Below, one piece after another: positions 45,177 to 57,802 of a stretch of 64,000 bases of DNA. How positions within the stretch are numbered: the stretch's first letter is position 1; each line of letters begins with the position of its first letter. The DNA comes from Sulfurisphaera tokodaii str. 7 (lineage in GTDB: Archaea > Thermoproteota > Thermoprotei_A > Sulfolobales > Sulfolobaceae). The notes beneath the pieces are model-generated. The model made no database searches. It worked only from the letters and a program-made list of their open reading frames with translations, and had not been told where the DNA came from. The stretch spans positions 2,432,001-2,496,000 of the forward strand of contig NC_003106.2 in the NCBI RefSeq assembly GCF_000011205.1, given 5' to 3'. The position numbers were made by a program, and so were the translations under genes.

Positions 45177-47123
45177 TTACACTGCCTCCTCTTTGGTTGC
45201 TTGAATTATATCTTCAATTGCCTGAGTTCTAAAACCACTTCTTACAGCCCAGAAATACCCAATAAGTACTACAATAGCAGCAACTATTGTATCATATGGG
45301 AATGGTATTACAGTGTATAATCCAAAACCTCCAAAATATGATACTATATAAATCGCTAAGATAAAGTAAATTAACCACCATCCAGCGTTAATCTCTTTCT
45401 TTACATCTGAAGGTACAGTTTTTAATAAGAAGATCATATCACCAATTAACATAGCAGCAATTACCACTATGTATATTGTAAAGAAGAGATTATTAGCAGC
45501 AGAAAGTCCGCTTGTTTCATTGAATAATAGGAGTCCCATTCCTAAGTTTATTGCTAAATTAATGACACCTACAATTATTGAGACTACCTTATTTATACCT
45601 AACATTTTATCTGCATAGAATATAAAGAATAATGGAAGTCCTAGGAATACTCCAGTAAATACGTAAAATAGTACAGCGAAGCTTGACCAGTAAACTATTA
45701 AACCGGCAGCTAATGTTGCTATAGCTCCAATTATTGGTGCAGCTGGTAATTTAAATGGTCTATTTAGTTCTGCAGCATGTTTCCTTAAAACCGTGAGTCC
45801 AATACCACCCATAATGTAAGTTAGTACTGTTGCAGAAGATATGAAACCTACTAAGGCATACCATGATGGGAACGGCAATAAGAATATGAAACCTATTATT
45901 AATGCTGCAATTAAAGAGTAAGTCGGGATTTTAGTTTTTCCAATTTTTAGAAAGATTTCTGGTAAATAGCCATTACTAGCAAAGGCGTATAGTGTTCTAG
46001 TAGAAGTCCCAGTATAAATCCATCCAGTCCCAGATGGTGATACTACAGCGTCAATAGTTAATAAAACTGCTAGTGCAGTAAAGAATGCTGCTGCTAACCC
46101 AGAAACTGATGCTAATCTAGAAAGAACTAAGAATGGGCCTGCAGATATTGGGACTCCAGAAGCTGTAACAGCCGTTGATAGTGCTGACCAATTCCCAGGT
46201 GTTACTGGAACTAGTTTTCCAGATTCATTAAGATATAATTTATTCCAATCAATACCGCCAACAAATGCAACTTGAAGTAATGTATATAATACGATAGCTA
46301 TAAGTAATGATCCTATTACTGCGAATGGTATATCCTTCTTTGGATTTTTACCCTCTCCGCCGTACTCTACAGCTTGCCTAAACCCTAAATAAGAGAAAAT
46401 TACTCCAGTACTAGGAATAGCGTAAAGAACTGCACTAAATCCATAGATTCCAGAAGAACCTCCTTTTACGTACTCAGCTGAGGGTAAGAATCCTCCACCT
46501 AGAGAAAAGTTAGCAGAATGTAAATCTAACGCTAGTAATGCTAGAAAAGTTATTGTTGGTATAAGTAATTTCCACCAGCCAGCACCATGAGTTACTTTAC
46601 CTAAAATGTTTACACCGAAGTAATTTAGGAAGAAGAACAAAATTAGTAATAGTCCAGCTAATCCTATGCCTAATGGTGTTAAAATAGTTACTGTTGTTCC
46701 ATCAAAAGTTCCAGTAGTAATTAGCTGGGGATAATAAGAACCTATATACTCTATTGCTGCTGCTGCCTCAATAGCCGGTACAGAAGCAGCAGACAAGAAG
46801 TATGCCCATGTAATTAAATATCCTACTAATCCTCCATGAGTATAGTGCGGATATCTTGTTATTCCTCCGCTCTTTGGTATTGCAGCTCCAATTTCAGCAT
46901 AAACTAAACCTATAAACATTACTAGAATACCAGCGATAATCCAGCTTAGTATAGCTGAAGCCCCAGCGTAAGTTGCAGTTGCAAGAGATGCAAATAACCA
47001 TCCAGATCCTATAATTCCTCCTAATGATAAATACAGTAATTCAAATTTTCCTAAACTTCTTCTAAGTTGCCTATCTGAAGAAATACCTAAATCTCTTGCC
47101 CCTTTAGTTTCTCTTTCGCTCAT
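45177..47123 (-). CDS. APC-superfamily amino acid permease, 648 residues
   Basis: An unusually long permease with about 14 hydrophobic segments. The first helix GGIIGSGWLFASLATATYAG carries the GSGW glycine motif of the APC substrate site, and YAEIGAAIPKSGGITRYPHY is the helix 2-3 loop. Two additional segments at the C-terminus (about 570-630) account for the extra length. It takes up or exchanges amino acids or amines. An inverted repeat, TCATGT-N5-ACATGA, lies directly upstream of its TATA box, suggesting regulated expression. Confidence 0.88.
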   Translation of the reverse strand: MSERETKGARDLGISSDRQLRRSLGKFELLYLSLGGIIGSGWLFASLATATYAGASAILSWIIAGILVMFIGLVYAEIGAAIPKSGGITRYPHYTHGGLVGYLITWAYFLSAASVPAIEAAAAIEYIGSYYPQLITTGTFDGTTVTILTPLGIGLAGLLLILFFFLNYFGVNILGKVTHGAGWWKLLIPTITFLALLALDLHSANFSLGGGFLPSAEYVKGGSSGIYGFSAVLYAIPSTGVIFSYLGFRQAVEYGGEGKNPKKDIPFAVIGSLLIAIVLYTLLQVAFVGGIDWNKLYLNESGKLVPVTPGNWSALSTAVTASGVPISAGPFLVLSRLASVSGLAAAFFTALAVLLTIDAVVSPSGTGWIYTGTSTRTLYAFASNGYLPEIFLKIGKTKIPTYSLIAALIIGFIFLLPFPSWYALVGFISSATVLTYIMGGIGLTVLRKHAAELNRPFKLPAAPIIGAIATLAAGLIVYWSSFAVLFYVFTGVFLGLPLFFIFYADKMLGINKVVSIIVGVINLAINLGMGLLLFNETSGLSAANNLFFTIYIVVIAAMLIGDMIFLLKTVPSDVKKEINAGWWLIYFILAIYIVSYFGGFGLYTVIPFPYDTIVAAIVVLIGYFWAVRSGFRTQAIEDIIQATKEEAV

Positions 47124-47158
47124 TTCAATCTATATACATCTAGATACTTTATAAATTT

Positions 47159-47175
47159 TCATGTACTGAACATGA
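47159..47175 (-). promoter_or_regulatory. Inverted repeat upstream of the permease TATA box
   Basis: TCATGT (47159-47164) and ACATGA (47170-47175) are exact inverted copies around a 5-bp centre. The minus-strand TATA box (tttataaag, about 47148-47156) follows directly, and the permease starts at 47123. A factor bound here would overlap the BRE and so could block or assist TFB. This is a positional inference. Confidence 0.4.
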
Positions 47176-47253
47176 TAAATTATGTAGATTTAAATCAAAA
47201 AATGGATTTAAAATAAAACCCAATTTAACATTCTAATTGTTTGGTTAAAAACT

Positions 47254-48774
47254 TTACAAGTACTCCCATACACCTTTACCGCGGTAATTGTATACAATAG
47301 TCTTGTACGCTGTTACATTCTCAATTGTATACCCAATACCCTCTCTTCCAATCCCTGAATCCTTTCTTCCACCAAATGGGAAATAACCAATTCCATGTTT
47401 CGGGTATTCATTAACATATACAGCACCAACTTCAAGCATTCTAATTAGCTTTCTTATCTTTGTAATATCATTACCAAATATTGCAGCATCTAAACCATAT
47501 CTTCTTCCATTACTAAGTTCAATAGCCTCATCTATGTTGTTAACTTTAGTTATTACAGCAATTGAAAGGAAAACTTCTTTTTTATAGAGATATAAATCCT
47601 TAATCTTCTCTTTATCAATCTCAATTAGAGTCGGTTCTATGTAAGTTGGTCCAAGTCTCTTTCCCCCGTAAAGTATATTCCCTCCTTTTTCTACAGCGTC
47701 TTTCACAGCATACTCAAATTCATCAACAGTTCTTGTATCAATAATAGGTCCCATTACAGTATCTGCTTCTCTTGGATCACCAACTTTCACTTTCTTTAAC
47801 TCTTCTACAATATAATTCTTTAATTCTTCATATACTTTTGGCTCAGCAAATATGAATTTTATTGAATCACATCTTTGTCCAGAGTAACTTGTAATACCAG
47901 TAACAATTTTCTGTGCTGTAGTCTTTGGATCCGAATCATCTAAAACTATTGCTGGATCACCTCCACCTAACTCCATGACATATTGTTTAAGTCCAGCAAC
48001 TTTCATTACATGTTCTCCAGTCTCACTGCTTCCCGTTAATGAGATTACTGATATGCGTTTATCAGCAACTATCTTGTCCATTTCACTTCCCGGAACAGCA
48101 ATTATTGCTAAGGCCTCTTTTGGAAAACCAGCAATTTCTAATAGTTTAGCCAACATAATTGCTGGTAAGGGAGTTGAGGAAGCTGGCTTTAACATAAACG
48201 CATTTCCAGCTACCGTAGAGTAAACAAGTTTGTTTACAATATCAAAAAGAGGATAATTAAATGGAGTTATTGCTAAAACCACACCTAATGGTTCTCTTCT
48301 AATTATTGCTTCAGCTTCCAAACTTTCGCTACTCCAATCTCCTGGAACATATTCACCATAAAGTTTTCTAACGTCTAAATCGGCTCTTATGAGCCTCTCT
48401 ATAGCAGCATTAACTTCTCCTTGAGCTGCACTCTTAGTTTTACCATTTCCTATCATTAGAACCTCAACAAAATCTTCCCTATATTTCTCTATTAGATCAG
48501 CAAGAGTGTGATATATTTTAAGTCTCTTTTCGCCAGGAAGATCTCTTATTGCCCATCTGCCTTTACTATAGAGAATTGACAGTGTGTTATCTACCATTTC
48601 ATAATTCAACTTCGGTACTCTAGCATAGACAGTTAGATCAATTGGTGACTTTATGTTCTCAATCTCTTTTGAACCAACCCATTCTCCAACTAGATACGTC
48701 TTAAAAACTGGTATACCGTCAGAATCAATAGTGTATATATCTTTAAATCCAGTTAATTCTTTTAGAGTAACCAT
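47254..48774 (-). CDS. gapN: Non-phosphorylating glyceraldehyde-3-phosphate dehydrogenase (GAPN)
   Basis: A 506-residue aldehyde dehydrogenase. [15 protein letters not shown] is the cofactor-domain signature, [13 protein letters not shown] the NAD(P) glycine loop, [13 protein letters not shown] the general-base glutamate motif and [12 protein letters not shown] the nucleophilic cysteine motif. It converts glyceraldehyde 3-phosphate to 3-phosphoglycerate without making ATP. Assignment to GAPN follows from its place directly after kdgA and kdgK, the Sulfolobus order, and would be weaker on sequence alone. The gap to kdgK is 28 bp, consistent with an operon. Confidence 0.88.
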   Translation of the reverse strand: MVTLKELTGFKDIYTIDSDGIPVFKTYLVGEWVGSKEIENIKSPIDLTVYARVPKLNYEMVDNTLSILYSKGRWAIRDLPGEKRLKIYHTLADLIEKYREDFVEVLMIGNGKTKSAAQGEVNAAIERLIRADLDVRKLYGEYVPGDWSSESLEAEAIIRREPLGVVLAITPFNYPLFDIVNKLVYSTVAGNAFMLKPASSTPLPAIMLAKLLEIAGFPKEALAIIAVPGSEMDKIVADKRISVISLTGSSETGEHVMKVAGLKQYVMELGGGDPAIVLDDSDPKTTAQKIVTGITSYSGQRCDSIKFIFAEPKVYEELKNYIVEELKKVKVGDPREADTVMGPIIDTRTVDEFEYAVKDAVEKGGNILYGGKRLGPTYIEPTLIEIDKEKIKDLYLYKKEVFLSIAVITKVNNIDEAIELSNGRRYGLDAAIFGNDITKIRKLIRMLEVGAVYVNEYPKHGIGYFPFGGRKDSGIGREGIGYTIENVTAYKTIVYNYRGKGVWEYL

Positions 48775-48802
48775 AATATACTATTCTCTTCTTTGATTTT
48801 TA

Positions 48803-49780
<978 letters not shown>

Positions 49781-50653
49781 TTACGAAACAGCTCTTTCTA
49801 TTTCTTTCTTTACGGGTTGAATCTCACTTAACAAGGCTTTAACTTCATCCTCTTCTAAAGGAAATATAGGTCCTCTAGGATAGCCAACATCATAGCCTAA
49901 AAACTCCTTCACTAGATAGTAAATGGCTGATAGCTGTCCATACTTTCTACTTATATCAAGGGCCTTGTTTATTAATTTCTGTAATTCTATTGCTTTACTT
50001 ACTTGTCCAGAAGTGATATGCTCTTTCATCTTTTTCATTACATGAGGTAAGTAGTTTGAGGCTGCAGTTACACTTCCATCTAATGAAGTCAGTGAATAAA
50101 AGACTAAAGAATCAGAACCATTATATACTTTTAAGTTAGGCATTAGAATCTTATACTCCAATGAGTGGGAAAGATCTTGATTAGTATCCTTTAAACCTGT
50201 AATTAAGTCCTTCATTTGATATACTATCTTTGCAGAAATATCATAACCAGTCGCTAAAGGATAATTGTAAATGTATAGCGAGTGAGGGGAATAGTTAGCT
50301 ATTGTAGTAAAGTATTTTAGTAAGAACTTTTCTGGTAATCTTGGAAAGTAGAAAGGTGGATAAGAGGCTATTCCAACGATATCAAAATCTTTTGAAGCCT
50401 TAACTAGATCAATTACATCATTTATATTTAGGCTACCAACTTGAAATATTACCTTATTTGTAACATCATAGATTGTCTTTAAGGTTGTAAGCTTCTCTTC
50501 TTTCGAAAGTGCCGGTCCTAATCCAGTAGTTCCGTTAACGAAAAGTAAGTCAATTCCATTATCTATTAAGAATTTTGCGTGTGCTTTTAGTTTCTCTACG
50601 TCTATTTTCCCTTCCTTAGTGAATGGAGTAAGAATAGGTGTTACAATATCCAT
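49781..50653 (-). CDS. kdgA: 2-keto-3-deoxy-(6-phospho)gluconate aldolase
   Basis: A class I aldolase of the DHDPS/NAL superfamily. VNGTTGLGPALSKEEKL is the carboxylate-binding loop, YNYPLATGYDI carries the catalytic tyrosine, and GLKDTNQDL the Schiff-base lysine. It splits KDG or KDPG (and the galactose-derived epimers) into pyruvate and glyceraldehyde or its phosphate. The frame is open to 50671, but ATG 50653 (MDIVTPILTPF) is favoured by a TATA-like tattttaagg 25 bp upstream and by the usual family start, giving 290 residues. It is the first gene of the kdgA-kdgK-gapN operon. Confidence 0.93.
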   Translation of the reverse strand: MDIVTPILTPFTKEGKIDVEKLKAHAKFLIDNGIDLLFVNGTTGLGPALSKEEKLTTLKTIYDVTNKVIFQVGSLNINDVIDLVKASKDFDIVGIASYPPFYFPRLPEKFLLKYFTTIANYSPHSLYIYNYPLATGYDISAKIVYQMKDLITGLKDTNQDLSHSLEYKILMPNLKVYNGSDSLVFYSLTSLDGSVTAASNYLPHVMKKMKEHITSGQVSKAIELQKLINKALDISRKYGQLSAIYYLVKEFLGYDVGYPRGPIFPLEEDEVKALLSEIQPVKKEIERAVS

Positions 50654-50687
50654 ACTTAAAATTTTGAACACTCCTTAAAATACCTAA

Positions 50688-51485
50688 ATGAACAAATATT
50701 ATGTTCTTTTGATCGCAGGAGGAATTACTTTTGGCACTGCATCAATCTTTATTAAACTTTCTAACATGACTCCTGGGGCATTAGCATTTTTTAGATTCTT
50801 TATTGTTGGTCTCATATTCTCTCTTGTATCTAGAGTAAATTTCAGAAAGATCTTAAAATATTCTCCATTTGGGTTTCTCTTGGCATTACATATGATAACA
50901 TTTATTATCAGCGTCTATACTACAACAATAATTGATGCTACAGTACTAGTCTCTACGTCACCTTTCTTTGTAATTTTATTATCTAGATTCACAAAATTCA
51001 AAAATACAATTAAGGACATTGTGGGAAGTGTAATAGGTTTTATGGGTGTAGCATTGATAAACTATCCTCTAGTATTAGGATATCTGGTAGGTAATATAAT
51101 AGCTATCTTCTCTGCATTTTTAATTGCACTGTACACGGCTCTTCTTAGCAGAGTTGAGGAAGATTCAATCTCGCTTACATCAGCAATATACTTATCTTCA
51201 TCAATTTTCACATTTCCACTATTTATAGTTCAGGGTTTTGGAAAAATTGATTTGACATCAGTTCTCTCGTTACTGGGTTTAATCTTTCTACCAACATTAA
51301 TAGGACATACATCAGTTATAGTCGCATCTGGAAAAGTTAAACCTCAACACATAGAGATAATAGGATTATTAGAGCCAGTAACTGCTTCAATACTAGCCGT
51401 ATTTATTTTTCATCAAATTCCCACAGCCTTTCAAGTAATGGGTTCAGCCCTAATACTTTTCTCTGTAGTATATATAATGACTTAA
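50688..51485 (+). CDS. EamA/DMT-family transporter
   Basis: A 265-residue protein with ten hydrophobic segments in two EamA halves (GGITFGTASIFIKLSNMTPG opens the first; IIGLLEPVTASILAVFIFHQ is the classic closing segment of the second). These carriers export metabolites such as amino acids or sugars. It is divergent from kdgA by only 34 bp, so its promoter overlaps kdgA. The position hints at a carbohydrate-linked substrate, which is inference. In S. solfataricus this divergent slot is occupied by gluconate dehydratase. Confidence 0.82.
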   Translation: MNKYYVLLIAGGITFGTASIFIKLSNMTPGALAFFRFFIVGLIFSLVSRVNFRKILKYSPFGFLLALHMITFIISVYTTTIIDATVLVSTSPFFVILLSRFTKFKNTIKDIVGSVIGFMGVALINYPLVLGYLVGNIIAIFSAFLIALYTALLSRVEEDSISLTSAIYLSSSIFTFPLFIVQGFGKIDLTSVLSLLGLIFLPTLIGHTSVIVASGKVKPQHIEIIGLLEPVTASILAVFIFHQIPTAFQVMGSALILFSVVYIMT

Positions 51486-51489
51486 AAAA

Positions 51490-52995
51490 TTACTCTGGAG
51501 GAATTTCTTTATAAATCATGTTAAGATCTACTCCTCTCTTCTTATTATAAACGTAGGACGCTATAAACACTGCAGTAGAAAAGACTAATGTTCCTATCAC
51601 GAAAGCCAAAGTTATTGGGTTTGGTGCACCGTTACTATTTACGAAACCAAAATCTGGGTTAGTGGCTGAGACATAAGTCAGATACGAGAAATAACCTGCA
51701 GTGATAACCCCAATAGGTATTAACTTAATCACATTATTTTTAATCCCGTGAACAATACCGGCAATGCTAACTACTAAGAAATATAAAGCTCCTAGGACGG
51801 TAGCACCATATAAAGCTAATGCATTTTGTGACCCTATAAATACAATAACCCCTAAGAAAAATCCAGTAGCAAATAGATCAAGCAAGTGGGTGAAAATGGG
51901 GCTGCCGTTTTTAGTTACGTTCGTTAGTATTGACGGAAGAACTCTATCAAAAGCCATTGCAAATATGTATCTTGAGAAAACTATTGCACCATATGCCAAT
52001 ATGAATACTTCCCAAGCAATTAGACCAATCCCAATTATCCATTGTAAGACCTCATTACTTGCAAGACCTATTGCGGCAGTCCAAAAAGTGAAGATAAAAC
52101 CATTATTAATATACTGAGCAGTTACAAAATTATAACCACCAGCATAATACATTACACCATAACCAGCAATTACTATTATGAACGTTAAAATAAGACTTAT
52201 AAATACGTTATACTTTAGCGAATTTTTACCCTTAATTTCTGCTGCAATAGCTGGACCAGCTTGCATCCACGGAAATGTATACAAAGCTAAGAATGGTAAC
52301 ATAAATAGTGTTGCAGCCCAACTAAAAGAGGGTCCAGAATACGACGCAACACTTCCACCTAACGCTGAAATAATCTCACTGCTTCTTGTCACAAAATCAC
52401 TTGTATTAGCTAAAATTATACCCATTGCGATAATAGTTGTTGAGAGTGAAACAATTCCTAAGATAGATATTAGCGAATATCCCCACTTTGCTCTTACTAT
52501 ATTAATAGCTATAATTATAGCGAATATTACAAAACCTAAAATAAATGAGTAGATTGGTTGAGTTAATATGTTACCCATATTTACAAGTCCGTGATTTGAA
52601 TTTAATGTTCCAATCTCACTAAATACTGTCTGAATTGCTGATGAAGCGAAAAATGCTGTTAAAGCGAAATAGGCTAATGACTCAATCATTAGTGATAATG
52701 CCATTACTGTACCTATACCACCATTAAGTATTCTAGAAATCCAAACATAATCTCCGCCAGTTCTTGGAATTTTAGTTACAAAATAGGTGTAAATATAAGC
52801 TTGTGGTAAGGCGAATAAAAATCCTATTAAAGTAGCTATAAGTAAATTAGAACCGGGTTGAACATAAGGAGTGATTGAAGTGAATAACGCCAAACCTGCT
52901 GACATATTTCCTATGTTTAACATGATAACGTCGAGGAAGTTTACTTGTTTAATTAGCCCCGAGCTCTCTCTTATGAATAGATGTGATTTTTCCAT
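51490..52995 (-). CDS. APC-family amino acid permease, 501 residues
   Basis: Twelve transmembrane segments follow the N-terminal IRESSGLIKQVNFLDVIMLNIG, which is typical of Sulfolobus APC permeases. YTYFVTKIPRTGGDYVWISR is the conserved helix 2-3 loop and the helix 1 region NIGNMSAGLALFTSI is the substrate site. The amino acid is unknown. It converges on the EamA gene with a 4-bp gap and is divergent from the molybdopterin-subunit gene, sharing a 144-bp promoter region. Confidence 0.9.
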   Translation of the reverse strand: MEKSHLFIRESSGLIKQVNFLDVIMLNIGNMSAGLALFTSITPYVQPGSNLLIATLIGFLFALPQAYIYTYFVTKIPRTGGDYVWISRILNGGIGTVMALSLMIESLAYFALTAFFASSAIQTVFSEIGTLNSNHGLVNMGNILTQPIYSFILGFVIFAIIIAINIVRAKWGYSLISILGIVSLSTTIIAMGIILANTSDFVTRSSEIISALGGSVASYSGPSFSWAATLFMLPFLALYTFPWMQAGPAIAAEIKGKNSLKYNVFISLILTFIIVIAGYGVMYYAGGYNFVTAQYINNGFIFTFWTAAIGLASNEVLQWIIGIGLIAWEVFILAYGAIVFSRYIFAMAFDRVLPSILTNVTKNGSPIFTHLLDLFATGFFLGVIVFIGSQNALALYGATVLGALYFLVVSIAGIVHGIKNNVIKLIPIGVITAGYFSYLTYVSATNPDFGFVNSNGAPNPITLAFVIGTLVFSTAVFIASYVYNKKRGVDLNMIYKEIPPE

Positions 52996-53081
52996 AAATC
53001 TCCGTTTTTGCTAATCTCTCCCATAAGTTTAAAAATTTTACTTATCTGTTTAAACGTGTTACGGAATCTTATCCTTTTTCA

Positions 53082-53099
53082 TTTACTTGACTAAGTAAA
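53082..53099 (+). promoter_or_regulatory. Inverted repeat in the promoter of the molybdopterin-subunit gene
   Basis: TTTACTT (53082-53088) and AAGTAAA (53093-53099) form a 7-bp inverted repeat with a 4-bp centre, placed just upstream of the TATA-like aaatttttatg (53105-53115) and about 40 bp before the GTG start. It could be an operator for either of the two divergent genes. Low sequence complexity makes a chance origin possible. Confidence 0.35.
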
Positions 53100-53139
53100 A
53101 AGGCAAAATTTTTATGTAATGTATGATTTTTCATAAAAT

Positions 53140-55332
53140 GTGTACGTGGGTCAACGCGTTAAAAGGAAGGAAGACCTTAAATTAATAACTGGATCTGGTA
53201 GATATATTGATGATATAGAAATTCCTGGAAATCTTTATATAGCAATTTTAAGAAGTAGTGTTGCCCATGCAAAATTAAAGAAAATAGAGTATAGTGACGT
53301 ATTAAAATTGAACGGTGTTTATGGAGTAATAACCGGTTTAACAATTCCAGTTGAGAATAGACCAAGAAACTTTCCAATGGCAAAAGACGAAATCTTGTAT
53401 ATGGGACAACCTATAGCTGCCGTTCTGGCTAAAGATAGGTACGTTGCGGTTGATGCTCTCGATTATATTTCATATGATTATGAAGAATTGCCAGCCGTTA
53501 TAGACCCAGAAGAAGCTATAAATAGTAAGGTAAAAGCTATAGAGGATTACGATAATATAATTTATAAGAAGACTTATTCTGGTGGAAATGCCGAAGAAGC
53601 TTATGAAAAATCTGACGTAAAAATTGAGGAGAAATTAGTAATTTCAAGGGTTTACGCCGCACCGATGGAACCTAGAGGGTTAGTAGTAGATTATCAACAA
53701 GATAGATTAACAGTATATGCCTCTACACAATCTCCACACTATATGAGATCTTTCTTGCTTTCAGCATTCGGAGATAAGGTAAATGATATTAGAGTGATTC
53801 AAGCAGATGTTGGAGGTGCTTTTGGTTCAAAACTATTCCCATATCCAGAAGATTATATAGCTGTATTCGCCGCGTTAACTTATAAAAGACCAGTTAAGCT
53901 AGTAAATACTAGAAGAGATGACTTATTTTCAACTTATCATTCGAGAGGTCAAATTCACAAGGTTAAGGTTGGTGCTTCTAAGGATGGTAAAATAAATTCC
54001 ATATTAGATGATTTAATCATTGACCTTGGTGCTGCTTGGCATGGTACATACTTAGCTGATATTCCAGCAACTCTAATTACCGGTCCTTATGACATTAAGA
54101 ATGCTAAAGTTAATGTATTTGGTGTTTTAACAAACAAAACCCCTCTTGACCAATACAGAGGTGCTGGAAGACCTGAAGCAGCATTTGTTTATGAGAGGAT
54201 AATGGATATTGTTGCTGATGAACTAAAGATTGATCCAATTGAATTGAGGAGAAAGAATATAATTCAATCGACACCTTACAAGAACGTCATGGGTTTAACA
54301 TACGATAGCGGCGATTATAATGCTTTACTTACTAAGGCTGAAAGTTACTATAGGGAAATGGAGCAAAGAGCGGAAGAATTAAGAAGACAAGGAAAGAGAG
54401 TTGGTGTTGGTCTTTCATTTTATATTGAGCAAAATAACTTCGGCCCTTGGGAAAGTGCATCAGTTAGACTTCTTTCCAATGGGAAAGTTGAGGTTGTGAT
54501 AGGTGCTGCACCTCATGGTCAAGGCACAGCGACTGGAATAGCTCAAATAGTTGCTGATGAATTAGAAATTAGTATTGACGATGTTGAAGTCACATGGGGT
54601 GACACCGATAAGATATCCAATGCGTTTGGAACTTATGGTAGTAGAAGCCTAACATTAGCTGGAAATGCTGCACTTCTTGCAAGTAGAAAATTAAAAGAAA
54701 ATATAATGAAGTTAGCTGCACAATTCATGAAGAGTGATGTTGAAGAACTGCAATATAAAGATGGTAAAGTATTTAATCCTAAGACTGGTAAATCAATGAC
54801 ACTGAAAGAAATAGCTATAAAAGTTACAAGCAATCTAGGTGGAGTTTGGAGGTATAAAGCAGAACCTACATTAGAGGCTACGGCATCTTTTGGGTTTGAT
54901 AATTATACCTTCCCCTATGGTTCACATATAGCTATGGTTGAAGTTACTGATGAAGGAGTAGTTAAAGTTCTAGATTATGTTGCTATAGATGATATTGGTG
55001 TCGTTGTTAATCCAATGTTAGCTGAAGGTCAAGTACACGGTGGAGTAATTCAAGGATTTGGAGAAACCTTGCTAGAGCAAATTGTTTATGATAATAACGG
55101 TAATTTATTAACATCGACGTTTGCAGATTATCTAATTCCCTCAGCCGTTGAATCGTTTAACATGAAATGGTTCTACACAGAAATTGGTAAATCTAACGCG
55201 CCATTACCAGCAAAAGGAATAGGTGAAGGTGCTACAATTGGTGCACCACCAGCGTTAATTAGAGCTATAGAAAGGGCAATAGGTAAAAGATTAACTGCCT
55301 TACCGGTAAAAATGGAAGAATTAAGTAAATAA
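53140..55332 (+). CDS. Molybdopterin-binding subunit, xanthine dehydrogenase/aldehyde oxidase family
   Basis: A 730-residue large subunit. VKRKEDLKLITGSGRYIDDI is the typical start, followed by PMEPRGLVVDY, DVGGAFGSKLFPYPED, QYRGAGRPEAAFVYE and, near the end, AKGIGEGATIGAPPALIRAI with the catalytic glutamate. These enzymes bind the Mo cofactor and hydroxylate aldehydes or heterocycles; in Sulfolobus an aldehyde oxidoreductase acts on glyceraldehyde. The FAD and 2Fe-2S subunits are not adjacent, so partners must be encoded elsewhere. The start is GTG 53140. A second orphan large subunit lies at 60063-62120. Confidence 0.88.
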   Translation: MYVGQRVKRKEDLKLITGSGRYIDDIEIPGNLYIAILRSSVAHAKLKKIEYSDVLKLNGVYGVITGLTIPVENRPRNFPMAKDEILYMGQPIAAVLAKDRYVAVDALDYISYDYEELPAVIDPEEAINSKVKAIEDYDNIIYKKTYSGGNAEEAYEKSDVKIEEKLVISRVYAAPMEPRGLVVDYQQDRLTVYASTQSPHYMRSFLLSAFGDKVNDIRVIQADVGGAFGSKLFPYPEDYIAVFAALTYKRPVKLVNTRRDDLFSTYHSRGQIHKVKVGASKDGKINSILDDLIIDLGAAWHGTYLADIPATLITGPYDIKNAKVNVFGVLTNKTPLDQYRGAGRPEAAFVYERIMDIVADELKIDPIELRRKNIIQSTPYKNVMGLTYDSGDYNALLTKAESYYREMEQRAEELRRQGKRVGVGLSFYIEQNNFGPWESASVRLLSNGKVEVVIGAAPHGQGTATGIAQIVADELEISIDDVEVTWGDTDKISNAFGTYGSRSLTLAGNAALLASRKLKENIMKLAAQFMKSDVEELQYKDGKVFNPKTGKSMTLKEIAIKVTSNLGGVWRYKAEPTLEATASFGFDNYTFPYGSHIAMVEVTDEGVVKVLDYVAIDDIGVVVNPMLAEGQVHGGVIQGFGETLLEQIVYDNNGNLLTSTFADYLIPSAVESFNMKWFYTEIGKSNAPLPAKGIGEGATIGAPPALIRAIERAIGKRLTALPVKMEELSK

Positions 55333-55375
55333 TGTCTTTTTACTGGTTAAATAATCTTCTTTGAGAATAACTTAA

Positions 55376-56653
<1,278 letters not shown>

Positions 56654-56656
56654 AGA

Positions 56657-57511
56657 ATGGAGGAGTTACAGCTTGATAAACTTTTATCAGAAGAAAACTT
56701 ATCAACACTAAATAAATTACTTTCAATTTTTTCTGAGGCAGAAAACAAATACGGTTTACTTTCATTAGTTGAAGGTGCTGTTAGTGATGAAGAATTAATT
56801 GGAAAAGTACTAAATAGTGTAGTTACTGATACTACCCTAAATCTATTGCAAAAGTGGAATAACATAACTAAAATGCTAGAAACTTTGAGTGATGAAGAGA
56901 CTTTAGGGACTCTTTTACAAACACTTGATTTAATGAAACTCCTTAACAAGAGTGGAATATTAGATCCTATAAAAGGCATTTTACAAGATGAAGATACACT
57001 AGGTAAAGTAATGTCAGCATTAGTTAATGATGACACTCTTAATTTACTTAGTAATTGGAATAATATATTAAAACTTCTCGAGGTAGTTTCTAGGGAAGAT
57101 GTAGTTAATAATATAAGTGAACTAATGGGCTTATATAACAAGTTAAAGTCTCTTGGATTAATAGACGTTTTAAAGGGAATTACAGAAGATGAAGATACTA
57201 TTGGTAAAGTAATGAATGGAATAATTAACGATTTCACAATGAACCTATTAGCCCATTGGAATGAGATTGTTAATGATTTGAGTAAATTCGACTTAACCAA
57301 CTTTAAGTATTATACTCTACTAATTAATGAAACTGGTGAAGCATTAAAAGAAGAGAAAATAGAAAAGATTACGCATTGGTGGCAACTTTTAGGACTATTA
57401 AAGGACCCAGAAATTCAAGTAGGTTTAGGAGTTGTAATTGCAGTATTAAGGCATATAGGAAAATACCATATGAAATATATTGTTCAAAACGGCACTACCA
57501 CTACTTCATAA
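56657..57511 (+). CDS. DUF1641-family protein partnered with SQR
   Basis: A 284-residue helical protein built of three internal repeats of about 75 residues, each with a D-E-D/E-x-(I/L)GKVxxxxxxDxTLNLLxxWN pattern (about 43-68, 117-142, 187-215). The C-terminal DPEIQVGLGVVIAVLRHIGK is the DUF1641 signature. It starts 3 bp after sqr and is surely co-transcribed. DUF1641 proteins commonly follow SQR or formate-dehydrogenase genes and may anchor or regulate the enzyme; that role is inferred from context. Confidence 0.85.
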   Translation: MEELQLDKLLSEENLSTLNKLLSIFSEAENKYGLLSLVEGAVSDEELIGKVLNSVVTDTTLNLLQKWNNITKMLETLSDEETLGTLLQTLDLMKLLNKSGILDPIKGILQDEDTLGKVMSALVNDDTLNLLSNWNNILKLLEVVSREDVVNNISELMGLYNKLKSLGLIDVLKGITEDEDTIGKVMNGIINDFTMNLLAHWNEIVNDLSKFDLTNFKYYTLLINETGEALKEEKIEKITHWWQLLGLLKDPEIQVGLGVVIAVLRHIGKYHMKYIVQNGTTTTS

Positions 57512-57802
57512 CATTTTTTATAATAAGTTTAAAGTAATATAAACCTAGTTAAAAAGTTATAGTGTCGTTATTGGAATATAAATTATTAAATAGTGTTTTT
57601 CTTCTAAGAGAATAAATATTAGATCTGCATATAACTATATAACTAAAATTTATAGAAATATAAATAGCTCAATGACCATAATAGGTAAAAAGTAATGATT
57701 TCGTAGTTTTGTGGTTTTAATTATATTTAATCGTTATATTACCTTCTAACTGTTTTATACCGCAATCATATTAAAAAGAGCTTCAGAAATTTCATCTAAA
57801 AA